From: Tous-C4FEB sp044356555
Lineage (GTDB): Bacteria; Verrucomicrobiota; Verrucomicrobiia; Opitutales; Opitutaceae
Direction of reading: 5' to 3'
DNA length: 64,000 nt
Assembly: GCA_044356555.1 (NCBI GenBank)
Contig: JBIKWB010000004.1
Location: 62,001 to 126,000, forward strand
The notes under the pieces are model-generated. The model was not told the origin of the DNA, ran no database searches, and saw only the letters and a list, made by a program, of their open reading frames with translations. The position numbers and the translations under genes were made by a program. Position 1 is the first letter of the stretch. Every line of letters begins with the position of its first letter. Below, piece after piece: positions 28,059 through 36,537 of the stretch.

Positions 28059-29318
28059 TCACTCCGCCAGCCGCGCCAGCGTGCGCGCGAGGACTTCGAC
28101 GCCCGCCGCGATGTGCTCCGGCGAGGAATACTCCTCGGGCCGGTGGCTCCACCCGTTGCGGCAAGGGATGAAGATCATGGTCGTGGGGCTCACGCGCGCC
28201 ATGAAGAGCGAGTCGTGATACGCGCGGCTCACCATGCGCCGGCACTTCAGGCCGAGCTCCGCGCACACCTGCTCCGCGATCGCGATCGTGTGGGCGTCAC
28301 CAGGCGCGGGCGGATCGGCGTTGATCTCGGAAAATTCCAACTGCACCGAGCGCCGCGCGCAGATTTCAGCGGCCGCCCGGCGGATTTCGCCGAGCGCCTT
28401 TTCCCGCGTATCGAGCCGCGTGTCGCGCAGGTCGATTTCCAAATAGGCGCGGTAGGGCACGCTGTTGACCGCGCCGGGCTCGATGCGAAATACGCCCGTC
28501 GTCCCGACCGTGTCGGGGCTGCCGCTCGTCGTCGCCGCGCGCTCGACCGCGAGCGCGATCTCCGCCGCCGCCAGTCCCGCGTCGCGCCGCCCCGGCATCA
28601 GCACCGCGCCCGCATGTCCGCCCTCGCCAACCAGCGAGACGCGGTAGCTGCTCGGGCCGGCGATATGTTCGACGATGCCGATGGGAATGCCCTCTTTCTC
28701 CAGCAGCGGGCCCTGCTCGATGTGCAGCTCCACAAACGCGTGATAAAAACCCTCCGCGAGCTTCACCGATTCCAGCGCCCCGACGCAGCCGGCCGCCGTG
28801 CGCAATTCCTCGAGCGAGCGACCCTCGCGGTCGCGCAACGCCCGGGCTTTCTCCAGCGGGAGCGCGCCCGCCAGCAACCGCGAGCCGAGGCACCCGAGGC
28901 CGAACCGGGTCGGCTCCTCCGCCGTAAACATCACGACCTCGATCGAGCGCCGCGGCTTGAATCCCGCGCGCTTCAGCGCGTGCAACGCCTCAAATCCTCC
29001 GAGCACGCCCACGACGCCGTCATACAGTCCCGCGTTGGGAATCGCATCGGTGTGCGAGCCCGTGCCGACGGCCGGCAGCGTCGGCTCACTGCCTGCCCAA
29101 CGCGCGAAAATGTTGCCCACGGCATCCTCCCGCAGCGTCAGGCCCGCCTCGCGCGCCGAGCGGCGCACGTAATCGCGGCCGCGTTGGTCGGCCTCGGAGA
29201 ACAGCACGCGCGTCACCACGGGCGCGGGCGCCTCGGAGATGAGCGCGAGTTCCTGCAACCGCCGCGCCAAGGCGGCGGAATCGACGGCGATCTTCGGCGC
29301 GGGTGCGGCGTGGCTCAT
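28059..29318 (-). CDS. AllC-family Zn amidohydrolase, probable ureidoglycolate amidohydrolase
   Basis: A 419-residue M20-type metal amidase of the allantoate amidohydrolase/N-carbamoyl amino acid hydrolase group. Metal-binding and dimer motifs are GTGSHTDAIPNAGLYDG, FTAEEPTRFG, FVELHIEQGPLLE and PEEYSSPEHIA. It is the second such paralogue in the operon, the other being at 31522-32760. The intervening ureidoglycine aminohydrolase would produce ureidoglycolate. By pathway logic, one paralogue should act on allantoate and the other on ureidoglycolate. This one is nearer the aminohydrolase and overlaps its stop codon (ATGA), so it is assigned ureidoglycolate amidohydrolase. That split is inference; the assignment could be reversed. 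Confidence 0.8.
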   Translation of the reverse strand: MSHAAPAPKIAVDSAALARRLQELALISEAPAPVVTRVLFSEADQRGRDYVRRSAREAGLTLREDAVGNIFARWAGSEPTLPAVGTGSHTDAIPNAGLYDGVVGVLGGFEALHALKRAGFKPRRSIEVVMFTAEEPTRFGLGCLGSRLLAGALPLEKARALRDREGRSLEELRTAAGCVGALESVKLAEGFYHAFVELHIEQGPLLEKEGIPIGIVEHIAGPSSYRVSLVGEGGHAGAVLMPGRRDAGLAAAEIALAVERAATTSGSPDTVGTTGVFRIEPGAVNSVPYRAYLEIDLRDTRLDTREKALGEIRRAAAEICARRSVQLEFSEINADPPAPGDAHTIAIAEQVCAELGLKCRRMVSRAYHDSLFMARVSPTTMIFIPCRNGWSHRPEEYSSPEHIAAGVEVLARTLARLAE

Positions 29319-30064
29319 AGCGCGGGGCGGTTGACGTCTTTGTAATAGAGGTAGCGCGCGGGCGTTTTGCCCATCGCGACGAACCACTGCGGGCAATACG
29401 AGCCCATCCAGATCACGTCACCCGCCTGCACCGGATACCACGAATCCTCGAGGCGATAGACGCCGGCTCCTTCGAGCATCAGCAGGCCGTGCTCCATGAT
29501 GTGCGCCTCGACAAACGGTAGGTGTCCGCCGGGTTGATACGCGAAAATATTCACCGCCAGATCGTAGCCGGGTTCATCGGGGAGCAGCACCTGGAGGTTC
29601 GCCGCCGGATCACCGAGGAACGGCACGCCTTTGACTTTCGCGGACTCGCTGATGATCACCCGCGGAGCCGCCGCCCCCGGCAACGGTTGGAATTTTTTCT
29701 GAAACAACGTGAGTTGCGTGCCGGGCTTCGGTGCGGTGAGCGTCCAAGGCTGGCCCGCCGGCGCGAAGAAGAATCCGCCTTCCTCACAACGCTGCCGGTG
29801 TGTGCCGACCCCGAGCGTGCCGCCGCCGCTCATAAAATAGCCAAAGGTCTCGATGTCGTTGGCCGGCACGTTGGCCGCGCCGCCTTTTTGAAACGTGATC
29901 TGCGTCTGGGCGAACCGCGCGCCCATCACGGGACTGATCAGCACGACGGCCGTCGCATCGGTGAAACCGGGGAGCGAACTGGCGACGTGGTTGTTGGGCG
30001 TGAGCAACGCGTGCCGGGCGGCGACGCGAGCGCGAGTGTGGCCAAAAAGTTCGGACATGGACAT
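29315..30064 (-). CDS. allE: (S)-ureidoglycine aminohydrolase
   Basis: A 249-residue bicupin enzyme that releases ammonia from ureidoglycine to give ureidoglycolate. The second cupin shows the metal-binding pattern EAHIMEHGLLMLEG. The C-terminal signature CPQWFVAMGKTP ... YYKDVNRP is diagnostic of the family. The first cupin holds ETFGYFMSGGGTL. Position in an allantoin operon between allantoinase and an amidohydrolase agrees. Its stop overlaps the next start by ATGA, so translation is coupled. ATG 30064 or 30058 could be the start. Confidence 0.9.
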   Translation of the reverse strand: MSMSELFGHTRARVAARHALLTPNNHVASSLPGFTDATAVVLISPVMGARFAQTQITFQKGGAANVPANDIETFGYFMSGGGTLGVGTHRQRCEEGGFFFAPAGQPWTLTAPKPGTQLTLFQKKFQPLPGAAAPRVIISESAKVKGVPFLGDPAANLQVLLPDEPGYDLAVNIFAYQPGGHLPFVEAHIMEHGLLMLEGAGVYRLEDSWYPVQAGDVIWMGSYCPQWFVAMGKTPARYLYYKDVNRPAL

Positions 30065-30112
30065 AAAATGGGGCGAGAAACGCCGGGGCAGGCAAGCGGC
30101 TTGGGACAATTC

Positions 30113-31525
30113 TCAGAGGGGACCGACGGGCCGCAGGAACTCCGCGCGCGGCGAGGGCAAGGCCAGGCGTTGGTCTCGCCACGCCGCCTGCCCACGGACG
30201 AAGGTGTGCGACACGTGGGTGCGGTTCTTCCGGCCCACATAGGCGCTGAAGCGGTGCCGCGTCCAAAGATCCTCGGCCGCGATCTTGTGGGCCGCGCCCA
30301 TCGTGATGATCGAGAAATCGGCGTCGCGCCCGAGCGCGAGCGAACCCTTGCGCTCTTCGATCCGGAAGCGGCGGGCAACATTGCGGGAAAGCACCGCGGC
30401 GAGCAAGGGGAGGTCGGCCTCCAGCGTGTCCGCACACTCGTTGAAGAGCAGCTGCGCCCCGTGCTGCACGCCGCCGATTCCGCCCCAGATTTCGAAAAAG
30501 TTTTTCGAGGTCTTCATCTCGGGCGGTGCCGGCGAATGGTCGGAGCCCACCGTGTGGATACGACCGGCGCGCAACTCGCTCCACAGCGCGAGGCGGCGCT
30601 TCTCGTCGCGGATCGGCGGCGCGCATTTGCCGGCGGCGCCGATTTTCGCGACGTCTTTGTCGTTGAGCAAAAGATAGTGCGGGCAGGTCTCGGCGGTCAC
30701 ATCGACGCGCTGCGACCGGGCCTCGGTGATGAGCGCGATCCCCTCCGGACTGCTCACGTGCACGACGTGCAACGAGCACCCGGTCTCCCCGGCGAACTCG
30801 ATCGCCATCCGGATCGCCGCGAGCTCGACCTCGACCGGACGCGACGCGAGCCACGCCTTGGCATCGGTGCGGCCTTGGGCTTTTTCGATGGCGGTAAATT
30901 TGGCCGCGAGGTCGTTGTCCTCCGCATGGACCGCGACGAGCATCCCCAGCTTCGCCGCGCGTTTCATGCCCTCGCGGAGGACCTTGGCGTCGCTCGCGCC
31001 AAAGCTGGCGATGCCGCTGTTGCACATGAACGCCTTCAGCCCGATCGCTCCGGCATCGCGCAGCCCGGCGAGCTTGTCCAAGTTGCCGGGCACCAATCCG
31101 CCCCAGAGCGCGAAATCAACGCACGACTGCTGCTCGGCGAGCGCGCGTTTCGCCCGCAGGCTGGCGGCGTCGAGCACGGGCGGTTCCGAGTTGAGCGGCA
31201 TGTCAAAAAAACAGGTACCCCCACCGGCGGCGAGCGCCGCCGAACCCGAGCCCAACCCTTCCCATTCGGCGCGGCCCGGCTCGTTAAAGTGGACGTGTGA
31301 ATCGATCATGCCGGGGAAAATATAGGCTCCGTCCGCTTCGATCGTCTCGTGCGTCGGGTCTTTGATCTCGGGCTCAATCTGGACGATTTTGCCCAAACGC
31401 ACTCCGAGGTCGGCCCACTTCACGCCTTCCGGCGTGACGAGTTTCCCGCCGCGCACGATGAGATCGAGGCGCTCGGGCTCCGGGGCGATCTTGGAATTCT
31501 TGGCGACGAGCGTGGTGCGTTTCAT
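30113..31525 (-). CDS. allB: Allantoinase
   Basis: A 470-residue cyclic amidohydrolase that hydrolyses allantoin to allantoate. Amidohydrolase-superfamily metal motifs are visible: PGMIDSHVHFNEPGRAEWEG at about 73-92, the Lys region GLKAFMCNSG, HAEDNDL, HVVHVSSPEG, and HTVGSDHSPAP. SSPEGIALI and CPHYLLL are family-typical. ATG 31525 starts the protein and overlaps the stop of the upstream allantoate amidohydrolase. The gene is central in the purine operon. The length is normal for AllB/PucH enzymes. Confidence 0.93.
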   Translation of the reverse strand: MKRTTLVAKNSKIAPEPERLDLIVRGGKLVTPEGVKWADLGVRLGKIVQIEPEIKDPTHETIEADGAYIFPGMIDSHVHFNEPGRAEWEGLGSGSAALAAGGGTCFFDMPLNSEPPVLDAASLRAKRALAEQQSCVDFALWGGLVPGNLDKLAGLRDAGAIGLKAFMCNSGIASFGASDAKVLREGMKRAAKLGMLVAVHAEDNDLAAKFTAIEKAQGRTDAKAWLASRPVEVELAAIRMAIEFAGETGCSLHVVHVSSPEGIALITEARSQRVDVTAETCPHYLLLNDKDVAKIGAAGKCAPPIRDEKRRLALWSELRAGRIHTVGSDHSPAPPEMKTSKNFFEIWGGIGGVQHGAQLLFNECADTLEADLPLLAAVLSRNVARRFRIEERKGSLALGRDADFSIITMGAAHKIAAEDLWTRHRFSAYVGRKNRTHVSHTFVRGQAAWRDQRLALPSPRAEFLRPVGPL

Positions 31526-32760
31526 GAGGAATGAGTCCGAGCGAGGCGGGCGAGAAAGTCGATCAACGCGTCGAGTGCGACCGCGATGTCCGCCGGCGAG
31601 CTGAATTCGTCGGGATGATGGCTCAGGCCCGCGCGGCTGCGCACGAAGAGCATCGCGACCGGCGTCAGCGCCGACATCACGACGGCGTCGTGGCCCGCGC
31701 CGCTGGGCAACCCGAGGCTGCGGCCCTGCACCGCCCGCACGCTCGCCGTGAGCAACGCGGTGAGCGCGGCCGAACACGTGACCGCCGCATTGTCCTGCGT
31801 GGGCGTCCAAGTGAACGATAGGTTTCTTCGGCGCGTGATCCGGGCGGCGGCGGCGGCGAGCTGGCGCAATGCTGCACGGCGAACGGCATCACGCGGATGG
31901 CGCAGATCGAGGGAAAACGTCGCCTCGGCGGGGATGACGTTGGCCGCACCGGGAGCGACCGAGATCGTGCCCACCGTGGCAACCAGACCCGGTGTGCGGA
32001 GGGCGAGCGCTTCGGCCGCGAGCGTGAATTCAGCCGCGCCGGCCAGCGCGTCGCGGCGCAGATTCATCGGCGTCGTGCCCGCGTGGCCGGCGCGGCCCTT
32101 GAAAACGATCTTCGCGCGTGTCTGCCCGGCGATGGCGGTGACGACGCCGACGGCGAGTTTCTCGGCCTCAAGCACCGGACCTTGCTCGATGTGGACCTCG
32201 ACGTAGCCGAGCAGTCCGCCCGGGCGGTGCGCGGCCTTGGGCGGGGTGAAGGGCGCGCCATGGTGCGCCTCAAGCGCAGCGCGGATCGAGAGGCCGTCGG
32301 CATCGACCAGCTTGAGATCGGCCGCGCGAAGTCGGCCGATGTAGGCCTTGCTCCCGAGATACGCGCTGGCGAAGCGCACGCCTTCCTCCTCCGAAAAACC
32401 GAGGACCTCGACCGCGAAGGGAAGCGCGATTTTCCGCCGACGGAGCTCGGCGAGTGCAACGATCGGCAAGAGCACCCCGAGCGCGCCGTCGAAGCGGCCC
32501 GCATCGCGGACGGTGTCGAGGTGCGAGCCGAGCAAGAGCGTGCGGGCGCGGGGACCGGCGGGCGACTCAAGCCGGCCGATCAGATTGCCCGCCGTATCTT
32601 CGCGCGGGACGAGACCCGCGGCGCTCATCCACTCGGCGACGAGCGCATTGGCGAGGCGCATCGCCGGCGATAGAAACGTGCGCGTGAGCTTGCCCGGCTC
32701 GTCGGTGACCCGCGCGAGTTCGTCGAGATAACGGCCGAGGAGTTGCGCGCCGGTTTCCAT
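31522..32760 (-). CDS. allC: Allantoate amidohydrolase
   Basis: A 412-residue M20-type Zn/Mn amidohydrolase. Motifs are LLLGSHLDTVRDAGRFDGALGV, GFSEEEGVRFASAYLGS, YVEVHIEQGPVLE, GRAGHAGTTPM and the C-terminal LSHHPDEFSSP. It converts allantoate to ureidoglycine, CO2 and ammonia. It overlaps the 5-hydroxyisourate hydrolase stop by one base (TGATG) and the allantoinase start, so it is co-translated with both enzymes. It is one of two paralogues in the operon; this one is assigned to allantoate because it adjoins allantoinase. The start at ATG 32760 was chosen over an upstream reading. Confidence 0.85.
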   Translation of the reverse strand: METGAQLLGRYLDELARVTDEPGKLTRTFLSPAMRLANALVAEWMSAAGLVPREDTAGNLIGRLESPAGPRARTLLLGSHLDTVRDAGRFDGALGVLLPIVALAELRRRKIALPFAVEVLGFSEEEGVRFASAYLGSKAYIGRLRAADLKLVDADGLSIRAALEAHHGAPFTPPKAAHRPGGLLGYVEVHIEQGPVLEAEKLAVGVVTAIAGQTRAKIVFKGRAGHAGTTPMNLRRDALAGAAEFTLAAEALALRTPGLVATVGTISVAPGAANVIPAEATFSLDLRHPRDAVRRAALRQLAAAAARITRRRNLSFTWTPTQDNAAVTCSAALTALLTASVRAVQGRSLGLPSGAGHDAVVMSALTPVAMLFVRSRAGLSHHPDEFSSPADIAVALDALIDFLARLARTHSS

Positions 32761-33110
32761 CAACTGCCGCGATAGGTGCTGTAGGCCCAAGGCGTCACGA
32801 GCAAGGGCACGTGGTAACCGGCGCCCGCGTCGGCGATAGCGAAGCGGATCGGAACGCGGTCGAGAAACGGCGAGGCGATACCGCGCGCCGTGAAATACGC
32901 CGCCACGTCAAAAATCAGCTCGTAACTACCGCCGGTGATTTCGTCGCCGTTGAGCAGCGGCGCATCGGTGCGCCCGTCGGCGTTCGTGACGACCGTCTTC
33001 ACGAGTTGCGGTGCCGCCCCCGGGACGTGGCGGTGCAGCTCGATTCGCAGGCCGGGGGCCGGGCGACCGGTGGTGAGATCGAGGACGTGGGTGCTGAGTT
33101 TTCCGGGCAT
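32760..33110 (-). CDS. 5-hydroxyisourate hydrolase (transthyretin-like)
   Basis: A 116-residue enzyme that converts 5-hydroxyisourate (HIU) to OHCU. Family signatures are THVLDLTTGRPA at the N-terminus, FDVAAYF in the middle, and the C-terminal active-site tetrapeptide YRGS. His8, an internal Arg and the last residues form the catalytic set in the family. The stop codon overlaps the next start, and its own start overlaps the stop of the OHCU decarboxylase (both TGATG). These two enzymes together replace spontaneous, racemising decay of HIU, so the pathway must start from urate-derived HIU. Confidence 0.95.
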   Translation of the reverse strand: MPGKLSTHVLDLTTGRPAPGLRIELHRHVPGAAPQLVKTVVTNADGRTDAPLLNGDEITGGSYELIFDVAAYFTARGIASPFLDRVPIRFAIADAGAGYHVPLLVTPWAYSTYRGS

Positions 33111-33625
33111 CAGATAGGTTTCTCCAAAAGATCGTTGAGGCGGAGCCGGGCGATTTTTTCAATTTCACCCAGCGCGGTGACAAATTCGAGATCGGGCGGA
33201 TTCGGCAGGCGGGCCTGCATCGCGGCGAGGATGGCCGACTTGGCGTTGAGGCGGGCACAGATGATAAACGGGAACCCGAAGCGCGCGAGATACGCGGTGT
33301 TGAGCCGCTGAAATTCGGCGAGCTCGGCCTCGGTCAGACGGTCGAGGCCGGCGCTGGCCTGCTCGCGGGTGGACTCGGCGGTGAGCGCGTTTTGCCGGGC
33401 GAGACGGCCGGCGAGATCGGGGTGCGCGCGGATGAGCTCAAGCTGGCGCGCAGGCCCGGCGGCGCGCATCGTGGCGCACAATTCGGCGTGCAGGTGCGTC
33501 GCATCGAGAAACGGCCGGCGCGGCCACGTCTCCTCCTCGATCCACGGCGAGTGTTCGAAAAGGTGCCCGAGCGCGGCGGTGAAGGCCGGCCGATCGAGGG
33601 CGTTGAGCGAGGCAAGAGAGAGCAT
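33110..33625 (-). CDS. OHCU decarboxylase (2-oxo-4-hydroxy-4-carboxy-5-ureidoimidazoline)
   Basis: A 171-residue enzyme that forms S-allantoin from OHCU. The key motif IRAHPDLAGRLA at about 64-75 carries the catalytic His. LTEAELAEFQRLNTAYLARFGFPFIICARLN is strongly conserved in the family. It is the first gene of the purine operon and is divergent from guanine deaminase with 117 nt between the starts, so it probably shares a regulatory region. The ATG at 33625 was taken as the start because the N-terminus SLASLNALDRPAFTAALGHLFEHSPWI is typical. Confidence 0.95.
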   Translation of the reverse strand: MLSLASLNALDRPAFTAALGHLFEHSPWIEEETWPRRPFLDATHLHAELCATMRAAGPARQLELIRAHPDLAGRLARQNALTAESTREQASAGLDRLTEAELAEFQRLNTAYLARFGFPFIICARLNAKSAILAAMQARLPNPPDLEFVTALGEIEKIARLRLNDLLEKPI

Positions 33626-33742
33626 CAGAGAGAGGAGCGGCGAAGATGAGTTCCGGATTGTTTCGTGTCAGGCCCTTACTGAGAGTGCTCGCCCGATGAA
33701 GCCCAACCGGACACAGAAAATAATCTCCGACGCTCTTTTAGC
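33626..33742. promoter_or_regulatory. Divergent promoter region of the purine locus
   Basis: The 117 nt between the oppositely oriented OHCU decarboxylase and guanine deaminase starts must contain the promoters of both units. No clear palindrome or ribosome-binding consensus was seen. The 3' half is AT-richer (an AAAATAATC stretch). No transcription regulator gene is present in the locus. Confidence 0.5.
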
Positions 33743-34213
33743 ATGAGCAATGCCACCTACATGCGCGAGGCCGTGCAACTCGCCGAACAAGGCATGCGCT
33801 CGGGGCGCGGCGGACCGTTTGGCTGCGTCGTCGTGCGCCGGGGCGAAATCGTCGGGCGCGGCAGCAACCGCGTCACTTCGACCAACGATCCCACCGCCCA
33901 CGCCGAGGTGGTAGCGATCCGCGACGCCTGCACGGCCTTGCAGACGTTTCAGCTTACGGACTGCGAACTCTACACCAGTTGCGAGCCCTGCCCGATGTGT
34001 CTGTCGGCGATTTATTGGGCGCGGATTCCCCAAGTTTATTATGGCAATACCCGCGCCGACGCCGCCGCGATCGGCTTCGACGACGAATTTATCTACCAAC
34101 AAGTGCCGCTCGCTCCCGAGGCGCGCACCGTGAAGATGGAGCTGTTTCTGCGCGACGAGGCCCAGATCGCCTTTCAGGAATGGGCCAACAAGACCGATAA
34201 AATCCGCTACTGA
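33743..34213 (+). CDS. guaD: Guanine deaminase (cytidine-deaminase-fold type)
   Basis: A 156-residue Zn deaminase that turns guanine into xanthine. Motifs match the Bacillus subtilis type residue for residue: zinc ligands His53, Cys83 and Cys86 and catalytic Glu55 (PTAHAEV and TSCEPCPMCLSAIYWAR), with the C-terminal Tyr156 that closes the active site across the dimer. The length is identical to the B. subtilis enzyme. Its place next to the purine operon, divergent from OHCU decarboxylase, feeds xanthine to the xanthine dehydrogenase at 24307-28050. A tRNA adenosine deaminase is less likely because of the FDDEFIY and C-terminal motifs. Confidence 0.93.
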   Translation: MSNATYMREAVQLAEQGMRSGRGGPFGCVVVRRGEIVGRGSNRVTSTNDPTAHAEVVAIRDACTALQTFQLTDCELYTSCEPCPMCLSAIYWARIPQVYYGNTRADAAAIGFDDEFIYQQVPLAPEARTVKMELFLRDEAQIAFQEWANKTDKIRY

Positions 34214-34281
34214 AGCCCTCCGCCGCTTAAGACCGCACCGGCTCTTGCCAAAACCGACCTCGTTCTCACTTTCCCACCCAT

Positions 34282-34938
34282 ATGCATTTCTCCAACCTGC
34301 AGCCAAACCTCGCCGAACCCACGCCCCGCCTCGACGACGATGAGGACGAAGACGACGCCAAAGAAGAAGCCGCGGCCAAGAAGAACGCGGCCCCCGTCGC
34401 CATGTTGATCCAGAAAAAATTCCTCGAGCAGCGGAAGATTTTCCTCTGGGGCGCCGTGACCGACGAATCGGCCAAAGACATCACCGAACGCCTGCTTTAC
34501 CTCGAAGCCGTCGCCCCCGGCAAAGACATCACTTTCTACATCAATACGCCCGGCGGCTCCATCACGGCCGGCATGGCCGTTTACGACACCATGAAGCTGA
34601 TCACTTCGCCCATCACGATCGTGGTGACCGGCATGGCCGCGTCGATGGGCTCGATCTTGCTCTCCGGCGTGCCCAAAGGCCGTCGCCTGCTCTACCCGCA
34701 CGCCCGCGTGCTCATCCACCAGCCGCTCATCTCCGGCCGCATGGTCGGCCCGGCGACCGATATCAACATCCAGGCGAAAGAGATGGAAAAAATCCGCATC
34801 GAGCTGAACCAGATTTTGGCCGACGCCTCCGGTCAGCCCATCGCGACGATCAACCGCGACACCGACCGCGATTTCTACCTGAACGCTCAAGAGGCCATCG
34901 CCTACGGCCTCGCCGACCGCATCGTGGACAAGCTGTAA
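34282..34938 (+). CDS. clpP: ATP-dependent Clp protease proteolytic subunit
   Basis: A 218-residue serine protease that forms a tetradecameric barrel with a Clp ATPase. Catalytic Ser121 lies in GMAASMGS, His146 in ARVLIHQPL, and the Asp candidate is Asp197 in DRDFYLNAQEA. The first 38 residues hold an unusually acidic stretch (LDDDEDEDDAKEEAAAKK), which replaces the normal short N-terminal axial loop and would sit at the pore. No clpX or clpA gene is nearby, so this may be a second ClpP of the genome. It lies 68 nt after guanine deaminase, but a functional link is unlikely. Confidence 0.93.
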   Translation: MHFSNLQPNLAEPTPRLDDDEDEDDAKEEAAAKKNAAPVAMLIQKKFLEQRKIFLWGAVTDESAKDITERLLYLEAVAPGKDITFYINTPGGSITAGMAVYDTMKLITSPITIVVTGMAASMGSILLSGVPKGRRLLYPHARVLIHQPLISGRMVGPATDINIQAKEMEKIRIELNQILADASGQPIATINRDTDRDFYLNAQEAIAYGLADRIVDKL

Positions 34939-34973
34939 CCGGCGGCCGGCTCGGCCGTTCAAGTACGGGTTGA

Positions 34974-34992
34974 TCGGGCGAAAAACGCCCGA
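34974..34992 (+). terminator. Hairpin downstream of clpP
   Basis: A perfect 7-bp stem (TCGGGCG with CGCCCGA) around a five-A loop, 35 nt past the clpP stop. The U-tract is weak (CCCCGTTT), so it is at best a probable terminator. Confidence 0.4.
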
Positions 34993-35100
34993 CCCCGTTT
35001 GTCGTCTCATGGATGGCAAGTTCCCCGGCGGAGACCGCTTCAAACTCCGCCTGGGTCGGGTTGGCCGGGAGGCGCCCGGCCTTACCGTCGTGCTTTGACG

Positions 35101-36444
35101 TCAGCTGTGCCGCACCCGGGTCAGCCGCGCGAATCGCCAGGCCAAAAACACCGCGGCGAGCCCCAAGCCCACCGCCAATGCCGTCCAGATTCCCACGGCG
35201 CCAAACGTCCCGCGCACTCCGAACACGTACCCGCCCGGAATCGCCACCAGCCAATACGCCACAAACGTGATCACCGCGGGCAGCTTCACATCCGTGAGCC
35301 CGCGCAGCAGCGCCGCACCGATCACCTGCGCCCCGTCCGCCACTTGGAACAGCGCCGCCACCACGAGCAATTGCGCGGCCAACGCCACCACCGCCACGTC
35401 GTCCACAAACCAGCTCGCGACCAGTTGCCCCGCCGCCAAATAGACCATCATGAAAAACACCGAAATCACCACGCCCAGCCCGAGCGCACTGTAACCGATC
35501 GGCCGCAACCGCGCCGTCTCCCCCGCGCCCACCGCCGCACTCACCCGCATGCCCGCGGCCATCGAAAGCCCGAGCGACACCATAAACGTTGTCCCCGCGC
35601 ATGAGAGCGCGATCTGGTGCGCCGCCAGCGGCACCGCGCCCAGCCAACCCATCATGATCGCCGCCGCCGTAAACGCCCCGCTCTCAAACAACAAGATCCC
35701 CGAGGTCGGCAGGCCGAGCGTAAGCATTTCCTTGATCCGCGCCCCCGACAACGGCGCCCACCAGCGCTTCGGCCATGCCACCCGCATCGCCGGATCACGC
35801 CGCAGCCACTCAAAAATCACCCACGCTCCGATCGCCCGCGAGATCAACGTCGAGACGCCCGCCCCCGCCAGACCCATCGCCGGCGCGCCCAGTTTTCCCC
35901 AGATAAAAACCCAGTTCAAAAACACGTTCAGCCCCACCCCCGCGAGCATGATGAACATCGGTGCCCACGGCCGCCCCATCGCCTCGGCGAATTGCCGAAA
36001 CGCGAGGTAGATCAGCACCGGCGTGATCGACAGCCCGATCAGCAGGAAAAACGGATTCACCGCCGCCAACACTTCCGGCGGCTGTTGAAACCACTGCATC
36101 TGCGTCGCCAGCGCCACCATCAAGGCCGTCTCGATCACGCCAAACGCCAACGCCAACGCCAGCCCATGCCGCAGGTACTCGCCACACTCCCGCGGCCGGC
36201 CGGCCCCGCGCGCGCGCGCCACAAACACCGCCACCGGCAACATCAGCCCGATGCCCACGATATAAAATACCCCAAACACGTTGCCGCCAAACGACGACGC
36301 CGCCAGCGGCACCGTGCCCGTCTGTCCGATCATCACGCTGTCCGTGATCCCCATCAGCATCTGGCTCACATGCCCGACGATGATCGGCACGGCCAACGTC
36401 AACGTGGGCCGGGCTTCGTCGAAAATGGATTTGAACCGGATCAT
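35101..36444 (-). CDS. MATE-family multidrug efflux transporter
   Basis: A 447-residue polytopic inner-membrane antiporter of the NorM/MATE group with about twelve helices in two halves. Visible features are VPIIVGHVSQMLMGITDSVMIGQTGTVPLAA, then SFGGNVFGVFYIVGIGLM in half one, and ALSCAGTTFMVSLGLSMAAGMRVSAAVGAGE in half two, the typical MATE repeat signature. The start is ATG 36444. It is divergent from the S9 peptidase with 93 nt between starts. It probably exports cationic drugs or metabolites using sodium or protons. Confidence 0.92.
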   Translation of the reverse strand: MIRFKSIFDEARPTLTLAVPIIVGHVSQMLMGITDSVMIGQTGTVPLAASSFGGNVFGVFYIVGIGLMLPVAVFVARARGAGRPRECGEYLRHGLALALAFGVIETALMVALATQMQWFQQPPEVLAAVNPFFLLIGLSITPVLIYLAFRQFAEAMGRPWAPMFIMLAGVGLNVFLNWVFIWGKLGAPAMGLAGAGVSTLISRAIGAWVIFEWLRRDPAMRVAWPKRWWAPLSGARIKEMLTLGLPTSGILLFESGAFTAAAIMMGWLGAVPLAAHQIALSCAGTTFMVSLGLSMAAGMRVSAAVGAGETARLRPIGYSALGLGVVISVFFMMVYLAAGQLVASWFVDDVAVVALAAQLLVVAALFQVADGAQVIGAALLRGLTDVKLPAVITFVAYWLVAIPGGYVFGVRGTFGAVGIWTALAVGLGLAAVFLAWRFARLTRVRHS

Positions 36445-36537
36445 GGCAAAGGTCGCGGACTGTTTCGCCCCACCCTGCCGCGCGCAACCCGCTTCTCACC
36501 TATTGTCAGCGGCCCGCCGTCTGCTCTTGCTCAACCC

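Noticed and set aside
28051..28266. N-terminal extension of xanthine dehydrogenase
   Set aside because: It overlaps the upstream amidohydrolase and has no family similarity; the ferredoxin domain begins right after ATG 28050.
33743..34213. tRNA-specific adenosine deaminase (TadA)
   Set aside because: The length, the C-terminal Tyr and the FDDEFIY motif match guanine deaminase, and the gene adjoins purine catabolism.
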